From assembly GCA_016194635.1 (NCBI GenBank), contig JACQBC010000010.1, forward strand, positions 124,001-188,000: 64,000 bases of DNA, in the 5' to 3' direction. Of this stretch, positions 9,270 through 18,291 are shown piece by piece (positions within the stretch are counted from its first letter, which is position 1; each line of letters begins with the position of its first letter). The translations under genes were made by a program, and so were the position numbers. This stretch comes from Gammaproteobacteria bacterium. GTDB lineage: Bacteria; Pseudomonadota; Gammaproteobacteria; UBA6429; Thiohalophilaceae. A model generated the notes under the pieces. It did no database searches. It had not been told where the DNA came from and saw nothing but the letters and a program-made list of their open reading frames with translations.

Positions 9270-10076
9270 ATGGATGTGGCGAAAAAACAAGTTTATGATT
9301 TCTGGAATGAAGCGTCATGCGGCGAGCAATTGTATCTAAGCGGCACCGAACAATCGGATTATCTAGCGCAAATGCGCAAACGCTACCAATTAGAACCGTA
9401 TATCGAAAGTTTTGCGCAGTTCGTCCAGACTCGTAACCAGGACGTTTTAGAAATCGGCATAGGACTTGGAGCTGACCACCAGCGATTCGCTCAGGCCGGG
9501 GCGCGTTTGACTGGAATTGATTTGACCGAACGGGCGGTGCAACATACGCGCAAGCGTCTCAACCTGTTTGGGTTGGAATCTAATTTACAGGTGGCTGACG
9601 CGGAATCGCTACCCTTTACCAGCGAATCCTACGACTTGGTTTACTCATGGGGTGTATTACATCATTCGCCTAACACTGACCGGGCCATTGATGAGGTTTG
9701 GCGTATCCTACGGTATGGCGGCGCCGCCAGAATTATGATCTATAACAAGTATTCGCTGGTTGGTTATATGCTCTGGCTGCGTTATGCTCTTCTAACCGCT
9801 CAACCATGGACTGGCCTGAATGCTATATATGCCAAGTACCTGGAAAGCCCTGGAACTAAAGCCTACACCCTGGGGCAAGCACGGATATTATTCCGACGAT
9901 TTAGCAATATTAAAATCCATACGGTATTGACCCACGGTGATTTATTGGAATCCGCCGCCGGTCAGCGCCATCGAAGTTGGCTGTTATCAGCGGCAAGACG
10001 TATCTGGCCGCGCCGTTTTATCAAGTCGGTATTGCCGAACCACGGGCTCTTCATGTTAATAGAGGCAATAAAATAA
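9270..10076 (+). CDS. Class I SAM-dependent methyltransferase
   Basis: This 268-residue enzyme has a clear Rossmann-like methyltransferase core: motif I VLEIGIGLGADHQRFAQAG near residue 67, GIDLTERAV as the acidic loop, VADAESLPF, and DLVYSWGVLHHSPNTDRAID followed by EVWRILRYGGAARIM. It is the only plus-strand gene inside the polysaccharide locus. It is divergent from the oxidoreductase, with 182 bases between the starts, and convergent with asnB, 49 bases between the stops. It therefore needs its own promoter. It probably methylates a sugar or lipid intermediate of the locus, but the target cannot be seen. Confidence 0.82.
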   Translation: MDVAKKQVYDFWNEASCGEQLYLSGTEQSDYLAQMRKRYQLEPYIESFAQFVQTRNQDVLEIGIGLGADHQRFAQAGARLTGIDLTERAVQHTRKRLNLFGLESNLQVADAESLPFTSESYDLVYSWGVLHHSPNTDRAIDEVWRILRYGGAARIMIYNKYSLVGYMLWLRYALLTAQPWTGLNAIYAKYLESPGTKAYTLGQARILFRRFSNIKIHTVLTHGDLLESAAGQRHRSWLLSAARRIWPRRFIKSVLPNHGLFMLIEAIK

Positions 10077-10125
10077 AACAGTTTGTTAGACGCTAGAAAT
10101 AAACCGCATCAATCTTCGCGTAGGA

Positions 10126-12060
10126 CTACGCCACCCTCGATTCCTGTAGAAAAGAGCTGCGTGCGTCTATAAAACGTCGGCACCATAGCTCAATACATAA
10201 CATGGCGAAGATTGAATAGGCGGCATCAATCTTGCCGTTGGCATTTTCTTCAATCAGCCGTCTTACGGCAGCGGCGTTGAATATACCGCGATTGTTAATT
10301 GAAGCAGTAGATAAATAGTCTCCAATCATCTCTTTCAGGTCATGGGTTATCCAATAACGCAGTGGCGCCCCAAAACCCGCTTTGGCCCGATAAATCACCT
10401 CACGAGGCAAATAGGTTTCCATGGCTTTCTTGAAAATCCATTTTCCTTCAGTACCTCTTTGCTTTAACTTCGGATCAATTCTGGCCGCAAGTGAAATCAG
10501 ATCTATATCCAGCAATGGAACACGGACTTCCACCCCGTGTGCCATACTCATTTTATCTGTGTAGTTTAGGTTATGATCAGGCAGAAAATATTTACCTTCC
10601 AGATACAGCATTTGATTTAATCGTAACACTGTGTTTGGTAATGCCGTAATGCTCTCTAGCAATGATCGAGATGGTATTTCTTTATACACATCCTGCATGA
10701 CAGGCTCTGATAATATGTTTTCGATGCCAGCTGGGTTTATCCAAAGAAAATAACTAATAAGCCTATCCACGCTGGATTTCTCGGCATATTCAAATGATTT
10801 ACGAAGTCTTCTACCCATAGCTGTAGTTACAGGGATGTGTGAAGACAATAGCTTTAATTTATTCCGAATAGTTTGTGGCAGCCAATCCCATGTTCTTTCC
10901 ATATTAAGAGCAAAGTGTCTGCGATAACCAGTAAAAATATCGTCGCCTCCCGCCCCTGATAGCAGGACCTTAATATTATTTTGTCTTGCCAATTCAGAGA
11001 TAATCATAACATTGATGGGGGCCGGATCCGCCTGGGGCTCATCCATGTGATAAATCATATCTTCCAGACGATCTACAATACTAACATCCGCATGAACTAT
11101 TTTTAATGGTACCGAGAGATATTTCGCTACTTTTTTCGCATACATAAGATCCGAAGACATATTTTCTTTGTCATGGATATTTTCTTCGAATGAGACCGTG
11201 AAACATTGCAACACCTCGTCTTTCATTATTTTTTTGGCGCACGCGACAACCGCACTAGAATCTAGTCCACCGGATAAAAATGCACCTACTGGCACATCAG
11301 AGATCAACTGGCGTTGCACCGCCTGTTCGACCGCCTCACGTACTGCTAGAATCGATTCATCTTCTGACATTATACTAATTTCTTGATCATAGGGTAAATC
11401 ATAGTACTTCCAGTGTTTACTAATTCGCCCTTCTTGTACAATCATTGCATGACCAGGCTCCAGTTTTTTAACCTGCGACAAAATGGTCTTTGGAGCAGGA
11501 CACCATAAGTGTGTGAGATAGTAATAAATAGCACTTGAATCAAGATCCGAAGATACACTTTCGTCACAAAGGATTGCTTTCATTTCACTTGCGAAGATAA
11601 ATCCTTTTGACGTTAGCGAATAATAAAATGGTTTAACCCCGACATGGTCGCGCGCGATGAATAATTCGCGTTTTTCATAATCCCATATTGCAAATGTAAA
11701 TATTCCGTTTAGTTTACAGAGTACATCATGGCCATAGCATAGGTATGCATTTACTAAGACCTCTGTATCGGATTCACTGCGAAATATATATCCTTTCAAA
11801 ATAAGATCTCTTCTCAATGCTACATAATTATATATTTCTCCATTAAAAATAATCACCGCGCGTCGATTTTCATCCCACATTGGTTGTTGACCATGCGCAG
11901 ATAAATCAATAATAGACAATCGACGATGGGCTAAACCGAGGTTGTTTTCTTTAAAATAGAGATGGCCGCCATCATCAGGGCCTCGATGTTGTAATACTGA
12001 CGCCATGCGCGATAATAGTAACTCGTCAAAGCTTCCAGAAAATCCTGCTATGCCACACAT
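10126..12060 (-). CDS. asnB: Asparagine synthase (glutamine-hydrolysing)-type amidotransferase
   Basis: The protein starts MCGIAGFSG, so Cys2 is available as the glutaminase nucleophile. Further N-terminal motifs are LQHRGPDDGG, LAHRRLSIIDLS, IIFNGEIYNY and SESDTEVL. The C-terminal synthetase domain has the PP-loop VGAFLSGGLDSSAVVACA near residue 260 and LLSGAGGDDIFTGYRRHF near 370. With 644 residues it is slightly longer than housekeeping AsnB but normal for versions in EPS and exosortase loci. There it is thought to amidate a sugar acid, which would fit the UDP-ManNAcA pathway genes wecB and wecC in this locus. That role is an inference, and free asparagine synthesis is not excluded. Confidence 0.9.
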   Translation of the reverse strand: MCGIAGFSGSFDELLLSRMASVLQHRGPDDGGHLYFKENNLGLAHRRLSIIDLSAHGQQPMWDENRRAVIIFNGEIYNYVALRRDLILKGYIFRSESDTEVLVNAYLCYGHDVLCKLNGIFTFAIWDYEKRELFIARDHVGVKPFYYSLTSKGFIFASEMKAILCDESVSSDLDSSAIYYYLTHLWCPAPKTILSQVKKLEPGHAMIVQEGRISKHWKYYDLPYDQEISIMSEDESILAVREAVEQAVQRQLISDVPVGAFLSGGLDSSAVVACAKKIMKDEVLQCFTVSFEENIHDKENMSSDLMYAKKVAKYLSVPLKIVHADVSIVDRLEDMIYHMDEPQADPAPINVMIISELARQNNIKVLLSGAGGDDIFTGYRRHFALNMERTWDWLPQTIRNKLKLLSSHIPVTTAMGRRLRKSFEYAEKSSVDRLISYFLWINPAGIENILSEPVMQDVYKEIPSRSLLESITALPNTVLRLNQMLYLEGKYFLPDHNLNYTDKMSMAHGVEVRVPLLDIDLISLAARIDPKLKQRGTEGKWIFKKAMETYLPREVIYRAKAGFGAPLRYWITHDLKEMIGDYLSTASINNRGIFNAAAVRRLIEENANGKIDAAYSIFAMLCIELWCRRFIDARSSFLQESRVA

Positions 12061-12144
12061 TTTTCCTACTTTTACAATGTCTATTTATAGTGAATAACAT
12101 TCACGATTAATGATGCACAAATTCAAAGTACATTATCTCTTCAG

Positions 12145-13299
12145 TCAACCAATAACATCCAACGCTATTGAGTTAAGCTCCTTGTACGTTGCAGCAGCAA
12201 TACTGTCCCAATCCAAAATATACTTCGTTAGCCTAGCTTTACCAAGTAATTTCAATTCCTGTTGTAATTCAGGACTAGTGCAAAATTTTTGAATCGTATT
12301 TTTTATGCTTTCAGTATTATATGGATTAAAATACAGCGCGGCATCATGACAAATGCTTCTTGCAAAATCAATATCACTGGTTAAAATTGGGCAATCGTAT
12401 TGCATTGCCTCAATATAGGTACCGCTAAATGATTCTAGTAGTGTTGGAAAAATCAATGCATGCGCATTACGGTAATACGATCCCAATCTCTCCCTTGGCA
12501 ATGGACCAATATTGACCAGCTGATTTTCTAATTGATATCTTTTAATTGTATGCAATATGTTACGCACATTTTTATGCTGTTTAGAATCAATTGTTATAAA
12601 TATCACCACATCACGCATTTCATTTTTATGAAATCTAAATAATTCTATTAATATTTCTATATTTTTATACGGATAGTATCTTGTCAGTAATAATAGTCGT
12701 ATTTTATTTTTAAAATTTTCATATTCCGATGGATAATCAATTGAATTGTTAATAATATTTACAGAATTATCTGTACCATTTTGACAGATGGCGATTTTAC
12801 TGCAGCCATGATAAACTTTTACTAATCGACTTGCCATCACATCTGTTTGACAAAATGTAAGTCTCGCTTTTTTTAAATTACGCTTTAAACGTGTTCGATG
12901 TAATTCGACCATACACCGTATCAAGAACGATTCTTTACCGTAGTGACTAGATGGATACACGAAATGAGCGTCCTGAAGTAACATAGCCTGCGGGGCTTTT
13001 ACTCTGGAAACCATACGATTACCGAGCGCGAATACCACATGCGGTTTAAATTCATTAATCACATCCGGAAGAATAAATTCATCAAACAACCATCGTCGTA
13101 GTTTATTAAGCCCTGATTTACATGTGTAAATATTTGTATTTCGCCCAGTGGTAATATACCGTTCATACTCTTTTCCTTCAGGAATAGTAATCAGGTAATG
13201 GTCTGAAGCAGCATGGCGTTGTAAACTTGCTATAAGTTCCTGCCCAACTCTTACACCTCCACCAACAGCAAGAGCGTGTGCAATTATCGCAACTCTCAT
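12145..13299 (-). CDS. GT4-family glycosyltransferase
   Basis: This 384-residue GT-B fold transferase begins MRVAIIAHALAVGGGVRVGQ, the usual nucleotide-sugar enzyme start with a glycine-rich loop. The C-terminal half has RLLLLTRYYPYKNIEILIEL, then LIFPTLLESFSGTYIEAMQY, which contains the EX7E-type acid pair, and CPILTSDIDFARSICHDAAL. The gene lies in the AT-rich core of the locus, 84 bases upstream of asnB and 138 bases downstream of a methyltransferase gene. Its donor and acceptor are unknown. The low GC content, like that of its neighbours, suggests arrival as part of an exchanged cassette. Confidence 0.87.
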   Translation of the reverse strand: MRVAIIAHALAVGGGVRVGQELIASLQRHAASDHYLITIPEGKEYERYITTGRNTNIYTCKSGLNKLRRWLFDEFILPDVINEFKPHVVFALGNRMVSRVKAPQAMLLQDAHFVYPSSHYGKESFLIRCMVELHRTRLKRNLKKARLTFCQTDVMASRLVKVYHGCSKIAICQNGTDNSVNIINNSIDYPSEYENFKNKIRLLLLTRYYPYKNIEILIELFRFHKNEMRDVVIFITIDSKQHKNVRNILHTIKRYQLENQLVNIGPLPRERLGSYYRNAHALIFPTLLESFSGTYIEAMQYDCPILTSDIDFARSICHDAALYFNPYNTESIKNTIQKFCTSPELQQELKLLGKARLTKYILDWDSIAAATYKELNSIALDVIG

Positions 13300-13437
13300 A
13301 GTCTTTGAGTCTCACCTTGCCATGCTGACAATAACATCTGAGCGCACAGATTCTTGATAACCACCATCATTTAACATACACGCCATTTCGAGCCTGTCAG
13401 TTAACTACTGGGTTAAAACTTAATCCAACATTGCTAA

Positions 13438-14304
13438 TTAAAAATTGGATCGTAGATGTATTTCTATGAGATTTGGATTTCTACGATTCAGTTTGTTTTT
13501 TGATATAAACCAAAAGCGCTTATATGAATGATAAACTGGAGAGAGTAATCTATACATATACACAAAATTCTTTATAGTTTTAAATATTCCTATTCTTTCT
13601 GATCTTGTTTCAGTATCTCGAAGAATATTTCTATTCCATTCGTACACATAGTCGCTTTGTTGAACACTATTGTGCAAGAAATTTGCATTTTTTAAAACCG
13701 TCCTGGTTAAAACGTATGTTTCGTTTGGTGATATAATATTAACACGATTTCCATTACCAGGCATTTTTACTTGATACCATTTTTTAGTATTAGAGAGCTC
13801 CGCCAGAAATACTTCTGTATTTTCGTATCCATTTTCAGGAGAATAGAGTGAGAAAAACAGCTCTGGCGAAAACTGCCAGAAGCCATGTCCGCAAAAATTA
13901 TTTGCGGGTAGTATATGTAATATTTGCCCCCCTGGCTTACACAAGAGTGAACAATTCTTTAATGCTTGCGAGGTATTATATATATGTTCTAAACATCCGC
14001 TATCAATAACGGTATCATATTTGTTGAGGAGATTTTCGGGTAGCGGCTGATTCATATCGTGGATGATGCTGGCTTTTTCAAAATCTGAATTATCAATTGA
14101 ATCAACGGTTTTCGATCCGTAATTTTCTATTAGTAATTTTTCACAATACTTTTGATTTTTATAGTCTAAATTAGTGGCAAACATCTTCCGAATTAGAGGC
14201 TCAATCACGTGTATGCCTTGCCGGCCGATCGTGACAGTTTCACCGAAAATTTGGTATTTCCTGGCGTAATTAAGAAAATTTAACCCGTGCATATCAATAC
14301 CCAT
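13438..14304 (-). CDS. Methyltransferase-like protein
   Basis: This 288-residue protein shows the second half of a class I methyltransferase core: KYDTVIDSGCLEHIYNTSQA near residue 95, followed by CKPGGQILHILPANNFCGHG. The first glycine-rich SAM motif is poor, as in some lipopolysaccharide-locus methyltransferases that begin with a conserved FGETVTIGRQGIHV-type strand, present here near residue 22. A C-terminal helical tail is rich in arginine and aromatic residues. The coding sequence is very AT-rich. It sits 27 bases after the stop of a glycosyltransferase and is probably in one transcript with it. Catalytic activity is an inference. Confidence 0.68.
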   Translation of the reverse strand: MGIDMHGLNFLNYARKYQIFGETVTIGRQGIHVIEPLIRKMFATNLDYKNQKYCEKLLIENYGSKTVDSIDNSDFEKASIIHDMNQPLPENLLNKYDTVIDSGCLEHIYNTSQALKNCSLLCKPGGQILHILPANNFCGHGFWQFSPELFFSLYSPENGYENTEVFLAELSNTKKWYQVKMPGNGNRVNIISPNETYVLTRTVLKNANFLHNSVQQSDYVYEWNRNILRDTETRSERIGIFKTIKNFVYMYRLLSPVYHSYKRFWFISKNKLNRRNPNLIEIHLRSNF

Positions 14305-14331
14305 AGCTCTTTCTCCACAAATTCTATAGTT

Positions 14332-15495
14332 TCATCCGAGTTTTCTCAGAAGTTGCTTTGCATGAGAGTCGTCGATGAATGTCGCGTATACACGTTCAAC
14401 ATCTGCACGTGCTGTACGGCCCAACTTAGAAGCGTAATCCTCGTCCTGAATCAGTCGACGCAGACATGCCGCAAGATCACCTGGATCTGATGGTTTACAA
14501 TACAGACAGTTCACTTCATGGATTAAGAAACCTTCCGTTCCTGGCATTTCACAGGTCACTATCGCGTTGGCATACATCATCGCCTCGTATAACACGCGTG
14601 GAAACCCTTCAGCATAGTATGAAGGGAGCACGAAAATACCGCAGCGTTTATATGCCTCGCCCAAAACAATAGGATCAACATGGCCCAATAGAGTGACAGT
14701 ATTTTGTACGCCCAGCTTATCTTGAAGTTTATTTAATTCTTGAATTTCTTCATCAGTTCCACCACCAGCAATAAGTAGTTCAACGTCAAAACGTTGGTTT
14801 TTTAATACTGTAATTGCCCGCACTACATCATGCACACCCTTCGATTCGTTCAGGCGCCCTGCGAATAAAATGCGATTTATTTGCCGTCCAGTTATTTCAT
14901 TAATATCAATTTGATATGGCTTATGTGCGGTTAACGGAATCTCGTTTTCCACATTGTGGCAATACTCTAACAGTTTATGTCTGAATGCTTCGCCTGTCAC
15001 AATCATGAATCGAGCTTCACGAAACATCAACCGCCACCATACCGGTGTTCTTGACTTCCGATCCAACCAAGTGCCACGAATATAAATTCCATACGGTTTT
15101 CGTAATAACTTCGCCCAAAATGCAGCGAGCATTCCATTATAGCCTGGAGAAAAAATATATAGGAAATCGTAGCTTCCAATTATAAATGGAATTATGAATA
15201 TGGCACGCATATAGTTAAAATATTTAATCAACGGTGAGTGTGCGTGTTCGATATCATTAATTTTATGCAGTTTCACGTCTGATATTTTAACATTCCCTGT
15301 AAGACTTGTTATACTCTTGCTTGTCAAGAATCCTGTAATACCTATTGTTGTATACTTGCTACGCACAACACGCAGTAAATCAAGCTCAGCAACTTCAATA
15401 TAGATAAAGTCACCCTTAATGACTATTGAATGGTTTGGTATGAGAAGAAATGATTTTTCTTTACGCATAACGAACTTTAATATGTTTGTTTTCAT
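14332..15495 (-). CDS. GT4-family glycosyltransferase
   Basis: A GT-B fold sugar transferase of 387 residues. Visible motifs are KLLRKPYGIYIRGTWLDRKS in the N-terminal half, then INRILFAGRLNESKGVHDVV at the start of the donor-binding domain. Next come VTLLGHVDPIVLGEAYKRCG and IFVLPSYYAEGFPRVLYEAM, in which the two glutamates of the EX7E motif lie. Its start overlaps the end of the polymerase gene by 35 bases, which points to translational coupling. The sugar specificity is not readable. The composition is AT-rich like the rest of the cassette. Confidence 0.88.
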   Translation of the reverse strand: MKTNILKFVMRKEKSFLLIPNHSIVIKGDFIYIEVAELDLLRVVRSKYTTIGITGFLTSKSITSLTGNVKISDVKLHKINDIEHAHSPLIKYFNYMRAIFIIPFIIGSYDFLYIFSPGYNGMLAAFWAKLLRKPYGIYIRGTWLDRKSRTPVWWRLMFREARFMIVTGEAFRHKLLEYCHNVENEIPLTAHKPYQIDINEITGRQINRILFAGRLNESKGVHDVVRAITVLKNQRFDVELLIAGGGTDEEIQELNKLQDKLGVQNTVTLLGHVDPIVLGEAYKRCGIFVLPSYYAEGFPRVLYEAMMYANAIVTCEMPGTEGFLIHEVNCLYCKPSDPGDLAACLRRLIQDEDYASKLGRTARADVERVYATFIDDSHAKQLLRKLG

Positions 15496-16945
15496 TATTT
15501 GATGGTGAAAATATTGTGCAAACTAACACTACACTTAATACAAGTATCGGTCTAAAAGCCTGAAGTGTTCCATCAATAATCATTTTTGAAACCATAAACA
15601 CAACAAACGGGTAAGCGGCATATAAAATAGGATTACGTCCGCGTGTATCGTACCATCGCATAAATAGTGCAAATACAGATCCGTAAACTGTCATCCCTAT
15701 GATAACTCCAAACCATCCAAGCGATAAGTAAAGTTCCCCCGGCAGTGATGGACTTGTAGCAGTATTCCAACCTTTATGCTCGGGTATCAATAACAGATCA
15801 ATAAATACACTTGAGTCGATGCTTGGTATAATATCGCCCAATAAAGCCCTGTCCAATGGTTCTGCCCACGCCATCAAAACCATCGGGCCAAGGGTAGCGT
15901 TACCCTTTTCTATATATCGAACAGAAGTCATCGCTGTATCAAGCTGCTCAATATTTTGACTGATTACTTCTGTTAAGTGGTAACCTGCACGATCAATAAA
16001 AGTAGATAAGAAATTACCAAAGTCATCACGGATATTTCCACTCCTAAACGCCCCAACCAGTGAACCCAATAATATGATTGTTAAAGTTCCTATCAGGACA
16101 TTTCTCCATCGTAATGGTTTATGCAAACCATGATAAAAAAGTAACCAACAGAATATTGGTGCAACAACGATGTCACGGCCCTGTAACGGGGTGAAAGCCA
16201 CTGCCAAACACAATGCCAGGATCAGACACAACCATGGGTGTTTTTGTATAGCGACAATTGCGAATAACCCATAAGCGGCGAACAATAGATGTATTCCCCA
16301 AAACCAACCTCCATAAACACCCGCGAAAATATCAGCACGCCCACCAGAATACCCAAGAAGCCGACCTAATCCGCCGGAATTTATTACGAGCACGCTATAT
16401 GAAGTCATACCCAAAACCGCCAATACCATCGCACAGAAGATGGTATATCGAGTTTGACGTTGGCTTAGTAACACTTGTGACATTTGACCACTATTCCGGA
16501 TTCTAGTAACTATAAAATAACCCAGCAAGAAAAATAGATACCCTAACACAGTCATAGCCGCTGTTATACCAAGTAACGATTCCACATCCCGACCGAAATA
16601 CGGTATGTGATATGCGCCAAGACTTGCTAACCAAAGTGGCGCAATTGAAAAACTAGCCGTATAGAGGAGTGTTGCTATTTTAGCGGGTGTCAGTGTGTCC
16701 CGCGGTCGTTCAGCTAATACGAATATGATACAGATTGCCCCGAGTGACCAGGCGCTGGTCACAAACAGAATCGAACGATTTTCACTAAAAAAAAACGTGT
16801 ATATACTTAGAATGAAGAATCCTAGTAAAAATTGGAACCAGGATGCACCTTCTTTGCTTATTCTATATACAGAATAAGAAAATATTCGACGTTGGTATAA
16901 AACAGATTTTTTTTGATAAGGTAGCATTATTGCCTTAGTGCTCAT
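15461..16945 (-). CDS. O-antigen/EPS polymerase (Wzy-like) membrane protein
   Basis: The protein has 494 residues with about a dozen hydrophobic helices, separated by short loops and one long periplasmic loop around residues 300-390. This is the shape expected of a Wzy polymerase that joins lipid-linked repeats on the periplasmic side. The sequence HKPLRWRNVLIGTLTIILLG and the ending with WYDTRGRNPILYAAYPFVVF resemble O-antigen polymerase-type proteins with the oligosaccharide repeat unit polymerase fold. Wzy proteins share little sequence, so the call rests on topology and on position between flippase, glycosyltransferases and chain-length genes. It overlaps both neighbours: 35 bases with the glycosyltransferase and 4 bases with the secreted protein gene. 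Confidence 0.72.
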   Translation of the reverse strand: MSTKAIMLPYQKKSVLYQRRIFSYSVYRISKEGASWFQFLLGFFILSIYTFFFSENRSILFVTSAWSLGAICIIFVLAERPRDTLTPAKIATLLYTASFSIAPLWLASLGAYHIPYFGRDVESLLGITAAMTVLGYLFFLLGYFIVTRIRNSGQMSQVLLSQRQTRYTIFCAMVLAVLGMTSYSVLVINSGGLGRLLGYSGGRADIFAGVYGGWFWGIHLLFAAYGLFAIVAIQKHPWLCLILALCLAVAFTPLQGRDIVVAPIFCWLLFYHGLHKPLRWRNVLIGTLTIILLGSLVGAFRSGNIRDDFGNFLSTFIDRAGYHLTEVISQNIEQLDTAMTSVRYIEKGNATLGPMVLMAWAEPLDRALLGDIIPSIDSSVFIDLLLIPEHKGWNTATSPSLPGELYLSLGWFGVIIGMTVYGSVFALFMRWYDTRGRNPILYAAYPFVVFMVSKMIIDGTLQAFRPILVLSVVLVCTIFSPSNNENKHIKVRYA

Positions 16946-18288
16946 AGTATATTATTAGTTTGAGTGGACCCATGGAAATTGTTAGGCGCATTAATTAATC
17001 CGCGCACCAATAGATCTGACTCAGCTTCAGAAGTCATCCACGGTGATGCGAATGCCAGGACACCGTAGGTCTTCGCTCTTTTAACAATATTATTGAATTG
17101 TACCGCATCTATCCCTGACGGTAATCGCCATCCAACGGGTTGGACTAAGTCACCGTAAACCAACGACCACAGCGGTACACTATCAAGTTGTGGAGTATAA
17201 AGATCCATAAGAGCATAATCGATTAGATCTAGATATACTTCCGCGCAACCTTCGACCATTATCCTACCTGCCGTCTGTTTTAACAAATTACGTAATCCGT
17301 GTATCCATGCGTTTCCATCACCGGGTTCATGTCCATGATCGTATGCCCAACATTGCATGGGTGCCGACGCCGCTAACATATCGAGATATACTCCGCTAGA
17401 TAATACATAATTTGAATCCATCAAACTATTGCGCGCATTGAGGATACAGTCTTGCCATTCCTTAGAAAATGGACATGCGTAATATAGGAAATTTAATTTT
17501 TTATTGTATTTTACCATTGTGTTTTCATTAGTTCGCAATGCGGATTGCATATCACTATCGTGAAACACGGATTGATTTTCATCCCATAATAATGAATTTA
17601 TATATGGCAGAGCTAATATATCTCTTTTTAGTAGATCAGCTAAAAAATGTTGAAATTCTATTGGTTCCTTTGGTTTATAATCTGGATACATGCGATCAAA
17701 CGGGTGTTCTCGCCATTGCGTAAACCAAACACCAAGCGGGCCTTGCACCATATTGACGATATTATCAAGGTGTTTTTTTTCCAACAAAAGTGAACTACTT
17801 GAAGCCACCGAGATGAAATTTAAACGAGGTGCATTCCGTTTTCGATCTCTAACCCAGAATTGGTTAGCCGCCCAGAGACGATATTTTTCGGCAGCAGCAG
17901 CGATCGTTGGCTCTATTTTGTAAACCTGGACTTCTGGCAAGTTTCCATAAAATCTTATTCTTAATAGTACACCTGGTATTAATTCCCAATCGGAAATACC
18001 ACCATTCATATCATTCGCAATCACAAGCACACCTTCATTATTATTGAAGAACGCCGCCATCTGCATACAATGTTCACGCGAAGGATAGCGTCGGTATAAT
18101 GGTTGCCGTTGACGATATAACTGGCCATGCTCACGCGGTAGTAATATCGCATTATAGTTTGATATGTCGAACTCAAATGTTTTTACTCGTGGATCTACAT
18201 AATTGGTTACTCTACAGCCAGGTAGTATCGGTATAAATGCTGTGGAACATAATGTTTGTATAAATTTCCTTCTACGAGAATAAAGCAT
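16942..18288 (-). CDS. Secreted protein of unknown function, possibly glycoside-hydrolase-like
   Basis: I do not recognise this 448-residue protein with certainty. It starts MLYSRRRKFIQTLCSTAF and continues to ILPGCRV. This combines a twin-arginine-like RRRKFIQ motif with a possible lipobox cysteine, so export is likely, perhaps as a lipoprotein. The body alternates short hydrophobic strands and helices (LGVWFTQWREHPFDRMYPDY, ALPYINSLLWDENQSV, RIMVEGCAEVYLDLIDYALM). This would suit a TIM-barrel glycosidase in which an acidic residue of VEGCAEVY or LWDEN is catalytic. It lies between flippase and polymerase genes, overlapping the latter by 4 bases and 3 bases after the former. A role in trimming or cleaving the polymer is an inference. 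Confidence 0.6.
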   Translation of the reverse strand: MLYSRRRKFIQTLCSTAFIPILPGCRVTNYVDPRVKTFEFDISNYNAILLPREHGQLYRQRQPLYRRYPSREHCMQMAAFFNNNEGVLVIANDMNGGISDWELIPGVLLRIRFYGNLPEVQVYKIEPTIAAAAEKYRLWAANQFWVRDRKRNAPRLNFISVASSSSLLLEKKHLDNIVNMVQGPLGVWFTQWREHPFDRMYPDYKPKEPIEFQHFLADLLKRDILALPYINSLLWDENQSVFHDSDMQSALRTNENTMVKYNKKLNFLYYACPFSKEWQDCILNARNSLMDSNYVLSSGVYLDMLAASAPMQCWAYDHGHEPGDGNAWIHGLRNLLKQTAGRIMVEGCAEVYLDLIDYALMDLYTPQLDSVPLWSLVYGDLVQPVGWRLPSGIDAVQFNNIVKRAKTYGVLAFASPWMTSEAESDLLVRGLINAPNNFHGSTQTNNIL

Positions 18289-18291
18289 TGG

